DNA of 64,000 bases, taken from NCBI RefSeq assembly GCF_014042345.1, contig NZ_JACEZT010000009.1, positions 124,001-188,000 on the forward strand. Reading direction: 5' to 3'. The stretch's first letter is position 1. Each line of letters starts with the position of its first letter. The position numbers were made by a program, and so were the translations under genes. The DNA comes from Rugamonas brunnea (GTDB lineage Bacteria; Pseudomonadota; Gammaproteobacteria; Burkholderiales; Burkholderiaceae_D). The notes beneath the pieces were generated by a model. It saw nothing but the letters and a program-made list of their open reading frames with translations. It was not told where the DNA came from and searched no databases. Shown in pieces: positions 45,394 to 53,577 of the stretch.

Positions 45394-48300
45394 TTGACCA
45401 CATCCGCCACCACCGACTGGATTGCCGCCCTCGCCGACAACGGCGTGCGCAACGACCTGGCCACTGCCGCCGCCGATGGTGTGCTCAGCTACAACGAAGC
45501 CCTGCGGGTGCTCAACGACACCGCCGCCGACGGGACGTTCACGGCCGCCGAGTTCCAGGCGCTGCAAACGGTGGCGGCCCACCTCAACAACGGCGTGACG
45601 GCCACCAGCTACGTGGCCGACATCTTCACCCAGCTGGTGCTGGGCAACCCGGCCAATATCGCCTGGCATGGCGGCAGTACGGATTCGGCGACGCTGGGCA
45701 ACCTGCGCGCCGACAGCAGCGTCACCCAGCTCAACGAGCTGATCTCCAAATGGTTCCTGGGCACGGACATGCCCGACCTGACCATGGTGCCGGACAACCA
45801 GCGCAGCGTGACCCAGCCCCAATACCGCACCGTCAGCGGCCCGCTGTACGGCCACACGGGGGCGGCAGCCATCGTCGACGTGGCCCAGGGTGCGCTGGGC
45901 GACTGCGTGGTGTGCGCCAGCATGATCGAGATGGTCAACAACCATCCCGACCTGCTCAAGTCCATGATCGTGGACAATGGCAACGGCACCTATGGCGTGC
46001 GTTTCTACCTGCATGGCAACGAGGTGTGGGTCACCGTGAACCAACAACTGCCGACCGACGCCTACGGCCACCAGGTCTATGGCCATAACGGCGCGCAGCA
46101 GGAGGTCGCCCTGTGGATGCCGCTGCTGGAGAAAGCGTATGCCCAGCTGAGCGAAACGGGCATGGTCGGCCATCCGGCCGTCAACAGCTATGAAAATATC
46201 GACGGCAACATCACCAGCATCGTGCTGCCGGCCATGAGCAACGCCCGGGTCACCTATTACAGCACCACGGCCAGCGACTGGGCCGACAAGAAAGCGATGC
46301 TGGTGGCCGCGCTGGCCGCGCACCGCGACGTGGTGTTCGAGACCACCAAGGATGCGCCGCATACCTATGACAGCGACGGCATGATCGAGCTGGTCGGCTG
46401 GCATGCGTTCGCCGTGCTCGGCTACGACGCCGGCACCGACAAGTTCATCGTGCGCAACCCGTGGGGCGACAATTACGCCAGCCAGAACTGGACTGCCCAG
46501 TTCGAAGTGTCGATGGACGAGATGCAGGCCGAAGGCGGCGGCGTGGCGGTGGCCGCGTCGCTGTCGAGCCCGGTGGTGCAGCTGGCCGGCGTCAGCCACA
46601 AGCTGGGCCTGTCGGCCGCGGTCGACGTCGCCCCCCTGTTCGCCGTCTTCAATCCCGATGCGCTCCCCGTCAGCCGCTACCTGTTCCACGCGGCAGGCAG
46701 CGGCGCGCTCGACCTGCACGGCGCCACCGACCTGGCCACGGCCGAGCAGCACGCGGCCGGCGACGTGGTGATCGGCGCGGCCGACCTGGCCCGCCTGCAA
46801 TTCCTGTCCCCTGGCGCGGACGGCGCCGCCGTCCTGTCCATCCAGGCCCTGGTGGGCCAGCAATGGAGCGCGGCGAACGACATCCACTGGACCTTCTCCG
46901 GCACCAGTGCCGACACCATGGTGCTGCCAAAGGTGCTCACGGCCATGGACACGGGCGCCATCGTTTCCTTATCCAGCCTGTTCCAGCTCGATGGCGCCAA
47001 CGACGCCAAAGTGTTCTACGAAGTGTCGGTACCCGACAATGGCGGCACGCTGGAGGTGCACGGCGCCCGCAACCTGTGGCCGGACGCCAAGCCGGGCGAG
47101 TACGAATTCAATGCGGCCGACCTGCGCCTGGTCACCTACCAGGCCCCGTCCACGGCCGGCATGGTCACACTGCAAATCTGCCCCTACCACGGCGACGGCT
47201 GGGGTGGCTGGCAAAACATCAACATCCAGGTCGGCACGCGCGACGTCGCCCATGCACTGCAAAACTATGCCAATGGCCAGTTGGCCCTCATCGGCCCGGT
47301 GCACGACGCCAGCGCAGCCGTGTTCGCCAACCTCGACGGCCTGAACACGCTGCTGCACAGCGACCGCCTCGGCTTCATCCAGATCACCGACGACGTCGCC
47401 CAGGTGCAGAGCATGACGGGCGCCCAGTTCGACCAGTACCGGGGCGTGTTCGCCGCCATGCGCGGCAATTTCAGCCTGCACGTGACGGATGCGTCGCTGG
47501 CCGACGCGCCCCTGCTGGGCACCAGCCTGGCCGAGCATGTGGCCTCGGCCGGATTCAGCGGCAGCGCGGCCGATGTGGCCGCCAACCTCGACGTCCTGCA
47601 GACGCTGGCCGCCGCCGGCAGACTGGCAGGCATCACGCTGACCGACAGCGGAACGGCCACGCTGTCCATCACCGGCACCCAGATGGCCGCCGACAGCGCC
47701 GCCCTGCGCCTGATCGCCGGCGACTACCATGTGGCCGTGCAGGACAGCGTGGCCGCCGTGCTGGCGGCCAGCGCCACCAGCGCTGTCGCGCTGAGCTACA
47801 CCATCAGCGACAGCGCGGCCAACGTCAACGCCAGCCTGGACGCGCTGCAAGCGCTGGCGGCGGCCGGCAAACTGTCGGCCATCACGCTGACCGACAGCGG
47901 CCAGGCCACCCTGAAGCTCGGCGTCGCCAAGTTGTTCACGGACGGCGCCGCGCTGGACAAGCTGCTCGGACACTACACGCTGGCCGCGACCGGCGCCAAC
48001 GCAGCCGACGCGGCCAAACTGGCCCCCTACTATCCGCAGGCCAGCTTCACCGTCAGCGACAGCGCGGCCCAGGTGCAAGCCAGCCTGGCCGCGCTGCAGG
48101 CGCTGGCCGCGCAGGGCCGCTTGTTCGGCCTGACGTTGACCGACGGCGGTATGCCCGTGCTGAGCGTGACGGCGGACCAACTGGTGGACGATGGCGCACT
48201 GCTGCGCGCCATAACTAGCCCGTACAAGCTGTCCGTGGCCGGCGTCGGTGCCGGTGCCGCCCGCTTCGTCCTGCAGCAGGGCGCGATGCGCACGGCCGAT

Positions 48301-49737
48301 GTCCAGTTCCACCCGTCGACTGACGGCCAGGCGTTGGCGGGCCAGGTCAACACCGTGGTCGGCTTCCAGAACGCCACGCTGGGCCAGGGCCACCACGCCG
48401 TGGTGCTCGACGGCGCGCGCGACCATTACGCCGTGCGCCTCGACAGCAGCGGCCAGCTGGAACTGAAGAACATCGCCGCCGGCGACGCCGACTATAACAA
48501 GAGCGTCACCATCCACGGCGTTTCCTACATCGTCTTCAACGGCGCGGCGACGGACGCCGGCGGCAATTACCCGAATATGTACTTCGTCGCCGACGCCCAC
48601 AACGCGGCCGTGGCCGAACTGTATGTCGCGGCGCTGGGCCGGCTGCCGGACCTGCGCGGTCTCGAATACTGGGAAACCCTCCTCGGCGGCGGCTCGGCCC
48701 TGACCGACATCGCAGCCTCGTTCATCGCCTCGCAGGAATTCCAGCTGCGCTTCCCCGCCGCCGCCAGCCCCGCCGATCTGGGTGGCGCTGCCGACCAGGC
48801 CTTCGTGACCGCGCTGTACCAGAACGTGCTGCACCGCGCGCCCGACGCAGGCGGCCTGCATTACTGGCTGGACCGGCTGGCCAACGGCGGCAGCCGGGCC
48901 GACGTGCTGGTGTCGTTCGCACTCAGCCCCGAGGACGAAAGCAACACCCACGCGGCGCCGGGCCACCAGAATGGCTGGCTGATCGACACCAACCAGGGCG
49001 GCTACGCCGACAGCGCCACCCTGCTGCCTGCGGCCACGGTGCTCAACCAGGGCCTGGCCAACGGCTACCTGAACACGGGACTGATCGCCGCCGCCAGCAT
49101 CGGCACCGGCGTGGCGGCCGGCGGCATCAGCCTGGCCGGCCATACGCTGACGCTGGCGCAAGGCCTGACGGCGCAAAGTGTGGTGCTGTCATCGGTGGTC
49201 GATCACCTGCTTGGACATGGCAACAACAACCAGATCTACAGCGGCGGCCATGCCACCATCGCCATCGACGGCGTCGGCAACACGATCCACATGAACGGCG
49301 CCGACCGGCTGGACCTGCTCGATGGCAGCGACACCCTGGTGATCAACTTCGCGCCCGGCAGCGGCGCCACGCTGCACCTGGCCCAGGGCCAGCCGACCCT
49401 GCTCAGCGCAGCGGCCAGCCAGGTGAGCGGCGCCGCGCTCAACAGCAGCCAGGGCTATGTGATCCAGGTGGGCAGCCTGGGCGACGGCAGCGCGGGCGCG
49501 GCGGCAGCGGCCATCAACGCCGCCTACGCCGTGGCCGCCACATCGACCGAGCACATCACCTTCATCGGCCAGGACAGCAGCGGCAACATGGAAGCATGGC
49601 GCTTTGGCGCCGGTTCCACCGGCAATGTGACGGCCGACGCCAACGGCAACCACCAGGTCGACGCCGCTGAGCTGGTGCACCTGGCCACCCTGATCGGCGT
49701 GAACGCCGCCCAGCTCCACGCCACCGACCTGGCCTGA
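45394..49737 (+). CDS. Large secreted calpain-like cysteine protease with DUF4214 and repeats
   Basis: The 1447-residue product starts at a TTG after AAGGAG. Residues about 140-400 form a C2-family (calpain) protease core: Gln165 and Cys171 in VAQGALGDCVVCASM, His337 in LVGWHAFAVLGYD, and Asn355 in VRNPWGDNYAS, so the catalytic set looks complete. Two beta-rich modules follow, then at least three tandem repeats of about 80 residues between about 722 and 925 (each with VSDSAAQVQASLAALQAL-like helix and LTLTD strand), a DUF4214 pair (AELYVAALGRLPDLRGLEYW; NVLHRAPDAGGLHYW), and a C-terminal region with an EF-hand-like loop DANGNHQVDAAE. No signal peptide is present; the DUF4214/beta-rich end suggests type I secretion, although no transporter genes are near. 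An N-terminal D/E-rich segment (NDTAADGTFTAAEF) may also bind calcium. Confidence 0.88.
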   Translation: MTTSATTDWIAALADNGVRNDLATAAADGVLSYNEALRVLNDTAADGTFTAAEFQALQTVAAHLNNGVTATSYVADIFTQLVLGNPANIAWHGGSTDSATLGNLRADSSVTQLNELISKWFLGTDMPDLTMVPDNQRSVTQPQYRTVSGPLYGHTGAAAIVDVAQGALGDCVVCASMIEMVNNHPDLLKSMIVDNGNGTYGVRFYLHGNEVWVTVNQQLPTDAYGHQVYGHNGAQQEVALWMPLLEKAYAQLSETGMVGHPAVNSYENIDGNITSIVLPAMSNARVTYYSTTASDWADKKAMLVAALAAHRDVVFETTKDAPHTYDSDGMIELVGWHAFAVLGYDAGTDKFIVRNPWGDNYASQNWTAQFEVSMDEMQAEGGGVAVAASLSSPVVQLAGVSHKLGLSAAVDVAPLFAVFNPDALPVSRYLFHAAGSGALDLHGATDLATAEQHAAGDVVIGAADLARLQFLSPGADGAAVLSIQALVGQQWSAANDIHWTFSGTSADTMVLPKVLTAMDTGAIVSLSSLFQLDGANDAKVFYEVSVPDNGGTLEVHGARNLWPDAKPGEYEFNAADLRLVTYQAPSTAGMVTLQICPYHGDGWGGWQNINIQVGTRDVAHALQNYANGQLALIGPVHDASAAVFANLDGLNTLLHSDRLGFIQITDDVAQVQSMTGAQFDQYRGVFAAMRGNFSLHVTDASLADAPLLGTSLAEHVASAGFSGSAADVAANLDVLQTLAAAGRLAGITLTDSGTATLSITGTQMAADSAALRLIAGDYHVAVQDSVAAVLAASATSAVALSYTISDSAANVNASLDALQALAAAGKLSAITLTDSGQATLKLGVAKLFTDGAALDKLLGHYTLAATGANAADAAKLAPYYPQASFTVSDSAAQVQASLAALQALAAQGRLFGLTLTDGGMPVLSVTADQLVDDGALLRAITSPYKLSVAGVGAGAARFVLQQGAMRTADVQFHPSTDGQALAGQVNTVVGFQNATLGQGHHAVVLDGARDHYAVRLDSSGQLELKNIAAGDADYNKSVTIHGVSYIVFNGAATDAGGNYPNMYFVADAHNAAVAELYVAALGRLPDLRGLEYWETLLGGGSALTDIAASFIASQEFQLRFPAAASPADLGGAADQAFVTALYQNVLHRAPDAGGLHYWLDRLANGGSRADVLVSFALSPEDESNTHAAPGHQNGWLIDTNQGGYADSATLLPAATVLNQGLANGYLNTGLIAAASIGTGVAAGGISLAGHTLTLAQGLTAQSVVLSSVVDHLLGHGNNNQIYSGGHATIAIDGVGNTIHMNGADRLDLLDGSDTLVINFAPGSGATLHLAQGQPTLLSAAASQVSGAALNSSQGYVIQVGSLGDGSAGAAAAAINAAYAVAATSTEHITFIGQDSSGNMEAWRFGAGSTGNVTADANGNHQVDAAELVHLATLIGVNAAQLHATDLA

Positions 49738-49750
49738 TCGCCGCAAAAGC

Positions 49751-49822
49751 AAACCGGGGTCAGGTCATACCAATTGGCAAGATGTTCGCATCTTGCCAAT
49801 TGGTATGACCTGACCCCGGTTT
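49751..49822. terminator. Perfect 34-bp inverted repeat with TTCG loop
   Basis: The arms AAACCGGGGTCAGGTCATAC... (49751-49784) and its exact complement (49789-49822) are 34 bases each, separated only by TTCG. A T-run follows on the plus strand and A-run precedes. It lies between the convergent ends of the protease gene and the parvulin gene, so it can terminate both. The length exceeds a normal terminator; the TGACCTGACCCCGG core resembles dispersed repeats of Oxalobacteraceae. Confidence 0.8.
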
Positions 49823-49837
49823 TTGGTGGCGCTGGCC

Positions 49838-50584
49838 TTATTGCACCAGCGGCGAGTCCGCGCCTTCCAGTTCCACGCCTTCGATGTCAGCCTGGCCGAC
49901 CAGGATGTGCAGGTACTGGTGCAGCGCGCGCTGCCACGACTGGCGTTGCAGCTCGTCCGAGATCTGCGCCTGCACGGCTTCGAATGGCAGCGCTTCGCCT
50001 TCGATGCGGCGCATCGCTTGCACGATGTGCAGCCCGAAGCGGGTTTCCAGCAGGCGGCCGGCCAGCTCACCGGGCGCCATGCGGAACAGCAGTTGCTCGA
50101 ATTCCGGCACGCACTGGCCCCGGGCCAGCTGGCCCAGGTTGCCGCCCACGGCACCCGACGGGCAGTTCGAGTACTGGCGCGCCAGTTCGTCGAAACGGTC
50201 CGGATTGGCTTGCAGCTCGGCCAGGATCAATTCGGCCGTGCTGCGCACCAAATCCAGTTGCACGGTTGGCGTGACCTGGAACAGGATGTGGCGCGCTTCC
50301 ACCAGCGCGCCGCTGGAGAAGCGTTCGATCTGGCTCTGGTAGTAGCGGCGGCACGCGGCCTCGTCCACTTCCGGCACCTTCACTTCACGCTCGAACAGCG
50401 CTTCCACACGGGCGTCGTCCGTCTCGCCCGTGATGCCGAGGCGGTCGGCCTCCTGCAGCAGCACCTGGCGCAGCACCACTTCGTGCACGGCCTGTTTCAG
50501 GGGATTGGCCGCGTCCTGGTGGTGCGGCAGTTCCTGTTCGATGGCGAGGTCGCTGACCTCGATTCCGTTGACGGCGATACCCAT
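49838..50584 (-). CDS. Parvulin-type peptidyl-prolyl isomerase of the nar operon
   Basis: The 248-residue protein has a SurA/NifM-like N-terminal helical part (LPHHQDAANPLKQAVHEVVL) and a parvulin domain: VEARHILFQVTP, FDELARQYSNCPSGAVGGNL, GQLARGQCVPEFEQLLFRM and LLETRFGLHIVQAMRR. Such PpiC-like genes often end narGHJI operons and are thought to help in assembly of the nitrate reductase. No signal peptide is visible, so it should act in the cytoplasm. AGGAGTCTCAAC precedes the ATG, and it lies 18 bases after narI. The role in NarG maturation is inferred from location. Confidence 0.9.
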   Translation of the reverse strand: MGIAVNGIEVSDLAIEQELPHHQDAANPLKQAVHEVVLRQVLLQEADRLGITGETDDARVEALFEREVKVPEVDEAACRRYYQSQIERFSSGALVEARHILFQVTPTVQLDLVRSTAELILAELQANPDRFDELARQYSNCPSGAVGGNLGQLARGQCVPEFEQLLFRMAPGELAGRLLETRFGLHIVQAMRRIEGEALPFEAVQAQISDELQRQSWQRALHQYLHILVGQADIEGVELEGADSPLVQ

Positions 50585-50602
50585 GTTGAGACTCCTGATT
50601 AA

Positions 50603-51286
50603 TTAACGGGTGCGGACCAGCTGGAAGGCGCGGCCCAGATAGCCGACGGCGCCAAAGCCGCTCCACACGTGCACCAGACGGGTGAACGGGAAGATCACGA
50701 ACAGCGACATGCCCATGAACAGGTGCAGCTTGAAGATCAGCGGCGCCGTTTCGATGAAGCCGGCCGCGTCGCCGCGGAAGGTCACCACGTGCTGGGCCCA
50801 GGTCATCAGCAGGACCATCATGTGGCCGTCCATGTGCGAGGCCGAGGCGCCGATCGAGATCAGGCCCAGGGTCAGCGTCACCAGGATCCACAGCAGGACG
50901 ATCTTGTCCTTGAAGGTGGTGACGGCGCGCACGCGGTCGTTCGAGAAGCGGCGGGCCAGCAACAACAGCAGGCCGATCATGGCGCACGAGCCCATGATGC
51001 CGCCGGCCGTCATCGCGATCAGCTGCTTGGTGCCGTGTTCGACGCCCAGCGCGTCCCACACGGCGACCGGGGTCAGCAGACCGGCCGCGTGGCCGAAGAA
51101 CAGGCCCAGCACGCCCACGTGGAACAGCGGGCTGCCCAGGCGCAGGGCGCCCGTGTGCAAGGTCTGGCTGGACTCGGACTTCCAGGTGTACTGTTCGCGG
51201 TCGAAGCGAATCAGGCTACCGAGCAGGAAGATGGCGAGCGCGATGTAGGGATAAATCCCGAACACGAATTGATGTAAATAGTTCAC
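50603..51286 (-). CDS. narI: NarI, cytochrome b subunit of nitrate reductase
   Basis: NarI anchors NarGH to the membrane and takes electrons from quinol through two b haems. The 227-residue protein has five hydrophobic helices and the family features FGIYPYIALAIFLLGSLIRF, then LFHVGVLGLFFGHAAGLLTP with haem-ligand histidines, ISIGASASHMDGHMMVLLMT, and FIETAPLIFKLHLFMGMSLF. The end, FTRLVHVWSGFGAVGYLGR, carries a further ligand His. The start is GTG preceded by GAAGGAGACTGCA. It follows narJ by 11 bases. Confidence 0.96.
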   Translation of the reverse strand: MNYLHQFVFGIYPYIALAIFLLGSLIRFDREQYTWKSESSQTLHTGALRLGSPLFHVGVLGLFFGHAAGLLTPVAVWDALGVEHGTKQLIAMTAGGIMGSCAMIGLLLLLARRFSNDRVRAVTTFKDKIVLLWILVTLTLGLISIGASASHMDGHMMVLLMTWAQHVVTFRGDAAGFIETAPLIFKLHLFMGMSLFVIFPFTRLVHVWSGFGAVGYLGRAFQLVRTR

Positions 51287-51297
51287 TGCAGTCTCCT

Positions 51298-51957
51298 TCA
51301 GGCACGCTGCGGCGCGGCAGCCGCAGCCTTGGGATAAAAGTTAATCGGTTGCGGGCCGCTGGCCAGCGACGTCTGGAGCAGCGGCTCGACGCCGTCGGCG
51401 CCGGGGCCGAAGGTTTCCAGCGCTTCGTCCATGTCGCGGATGGGCGGCTCGGCCAGTTCCTCGGCCGCCACCGGGCTGTCGGCCTCGAGCAGGTCGAACA
51501 GCACGGCGTACGGGCTGGCGTTGGCCTTCAGCTTGCGGCCGATGTAGGCCAGCACGTGGACCGCGTCGCCCAGCAGGCGCAGACCTTCGTCGCGCTCCTG
51601 CTGCGACAGGAATTCGAGGAACAGCGGCACATAGTCCGGCAGGTCGTTGCCGACCATGTCCAGCCCGTGCTTGCGGTACTCGGCAAGCAGGTCGACCATG
51701 GCCTGGCCGCGATCGCGCGACTCGCCGTGGATATGCTCGAACAGGTGCAGCGAGTGCGACGGATTACGGTCGAACGTGGCCACGTACTGCTGTTGCAGAT
51801 CGATCAGCGGGGTGCTGGCCAGGTGCTCGAACAGGCCGGCCAGGCTGGCCTCCCATTCGGGCCGGTCGGCCAGCGCCTGCCGCAGTTCGGGCAGGGCGTC
51901 GCACAATTCCTGCTCCGGGTAGAGCAGCAGCGCGGATAAGACTTGATAGCTTTTCAT
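51298..51957 (-). CDS. narJ: NarJ, nitrate reductase assembly chaperone
   Basis: NarJ binds NarG and controls molybdenum-cofactor insertion before membrane attachment. The 219-residue acidic protein shows the TorD/NarJ-type helical fold: YQVLSALLLYPEQELCDALP, PLIDLQQQYVATFDRNPSHS, LHLFEHIHGESRDRGQAMVD, and DYVPLFLEFLSQ. I took the ATG at 51957 because AAGGA lies six bases ahead; the ATG two codons upstream touches this site. It is between narH and narI, 34 and 11 bases away. Confidence 0.95.
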   Translation of the reverse strand: MKSYQVLSALLLYPEQELCDALPELRQALADRPEWEASLAGLFEHLASTPLIDLQQQYVATFDRNPSHSLHLFEHIHGESRDRGQAMVDLLAEYRKHGLDMVGNDLPDYVPLFLEFLSQQERDEGLRLLGDAVHVLAYIGRKLKANASPYAVLFDLLEADSPVAAEELAEPPIRDMDEALETFGPGADGVEPLLQTSLASGPQPINFYPKAAAAAPQRA

Positions 51958-51991
51958 CTTCATTCCTTGGTGGGCTAAGCGGACCGCGTCA

Positions 51992-53548
51992 TCAGACGTC
52001 CAGCACTTCCTTCTTCTTGCGCGACTTCGGCATCTGCACGAAGATGGTGGAACCCTGCTTCTTCTTGCCGAACAGGCTGTGGTCGGACACGCCGTCCGAG
52101 CAACCGTTACCGAAGCTGAAGCCGCAGCTGCCCTTCTCGTTGAAGCTGTCCTCGGCCATTTCCTTGTGGCTGCTCGGGATCACGAAGCGGTCCTCGTAGT
52201 TGGCGATCGCCATGATGTGGTACATGTCCTCCACCATGTTCTTCTCCAGGCCGACCTGCTTGAGCACTTCCAGGTTTTCCACCCCTTCCACGCTCTTGCC
52301 GCGCATGTAGGCACGCATGGCCAGCATGCGGTCCAGCGCCTTGAGCACCGGCACCTGGTCGCCCGCCGTCAGCAGGTTGGCCAGATACTGCACCGGGATG
52401 CGCAGGCTCTTGGTGTCCGGCAGGATGCCGTTCTTGCCCAGCTGGCCCGATTCAGCCGCCGCCTGGATAGGCGACAGTGGCGGGATGTACCACACCATCG
52501 GCAGCGTGCGGTATTCCGGGTGCAGCGGGAAGGCGACCTTCCATTCCATCGCCATCTTGTAGACGGGCGAACGCTTGGCCGACTCCAGCCACGAATCAGG
52601 GATGCCCTGGCGGCGCGCCTCGGCGATGATCTCCGGATCGTGCGGGTTCAGGAACAGGCCCAGTTGCGACGGATACAGGTCGCGCTCGTCGGCCACGGAA
52701 GCCGCCGCCTCGATCTTGTCGGCGTCGTACAGCAGCACGCCCAGGTAGCGGATGCGGCCCACGCAGGTTTCCGAGCACACGGTCGGCTGGCCCGCTTCGA
52801 TACGCGGGTAGCAGAACGTGCACTTCTCGGCCTTGCCCGAAGACCAGTTGTAATAGATCTTCTTGTACGGGCAGCCGGAGATGCACATACGCCAGCCGCG
52901 GCACTTGTCCTGGTCGATCAGCACGATGCCGTCGTCCTCGCGCTTGTACACGGAACCGGACGGGCACGAGGCCACGCAAGTCGGGTTCAGGCAGTGCTCG
53001 CACAGGCGTGGCAGGTACATCATGAAGGTGTTCTCGAAGGTGCCGTACATCTCCTTCTGCATGTTGTCGAACAGCTTGTCCTGGCTACGCTGGGCGAACT
53101 CGCCACCCAGGTCATCCTCCCAGTTCGGGCCCCATTCGATCTTGTCCATCTTCTTACCGGTGATGACGGAGATCGGACGCGCGGTAGGCGGCGTCTCCGA
53201 CAGCGGCGCGTGCTGCAGGTGCTCGTAGTCGTAGGTGAACGGCTCGTAGTACTCGTCGATATTCGGCAGGTTCGGGTTGGCGAAGATGTTCGCCAGGATT
53301 TTCAGACGGCTGCCCTGGCGCGGCTCAATCTTGCCGGCCGCCGTGCGGCGCCAGCCGCCGTTCCACTTGTCCTGGTTCTCCCACTGCTTCGGATAGCCGA
53401 CGCCGGGTTTGGTTTCCACGTTGTTGAACCATGCGTATTCCACGCCGTCGCGGCTGGTCCACACGTTCTTGCAGGTGACGGAACAGGTGTGGCAACCAAT
53501 GCACTTGTCCAGGTTCAGCACCATGCCGATTTGGGCTCTGATTTTCAT
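51992..53548 (-). CDS. narH: NarH, iron-sulfur subunit of nitrate reductase
   Basis: NarH passes electrons from NarI to NarG through four iron-sulfur clusters. The 518-residue protein has the Cys motifs CIGCHTCSVTCKNVW, LCEHCLNPTCVASCPSG, CRGWRMCISGCPYKKIYYNW and KCTFCYPR. The Trp in the third group (CRGWRMC) replaces a Cys and gives the usual 3Fe-4S cluster. NVETKPGVGYPKQWENQDKW and the C-terminal GFSFGNGCSDG region are typical. It follows narG by 29 bases with GAGG upstream of the ATG. Length is normal. Confidence 0.97.
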   Translation of the reverse strand: MKIRAQIGMVLNLDKCIGCHTCSVTCKNVWTSRDGVEYAWFNNVETKPGVGYPKQWENQDKWNGGWRRTAAGKIEPRQGSRLKILANIFANPNLPNIDEYYEPFTYDYEHLQHAPLSETPPTARPISVITGKKMDKIEWGPNWEDDLGGEFAQRSQDKLFDNMQKEMYGTFENTFMMYLPRLCEHCLNPTCVASCPSGSVYKREDDGIVLIDQDKCRGWRMCISGCPYKKIYYNWSSGKAEKCTFCYPRIEAGQPTVCSETCVGRIRYLGVLLYDADKIEAAASVADERDLYPSQLGLFLNPHDPEIIAEARRQGIPDSWLESAKRSPVYKMAMEWKVAFPLHPEYRTLPMVWYIPPLSPIQAAAESGQLGKNGILPDTKSLRIPVQYLANLLTAGDQVPVLKALDRMLAMRAYMRGKSVEGVENLEVLKQVGLEKNMVEDMYHIMAIANYEDRFVIPSSHKEMAEDSFNEKGSCGFSFGNGCSDGVSDHSLFGKKKQGSTIFVQMPKSRKKKEVLDV

Positions 53549-53577
53549 ATGTTTTTACCTCGCTATCGTTGACGGTT

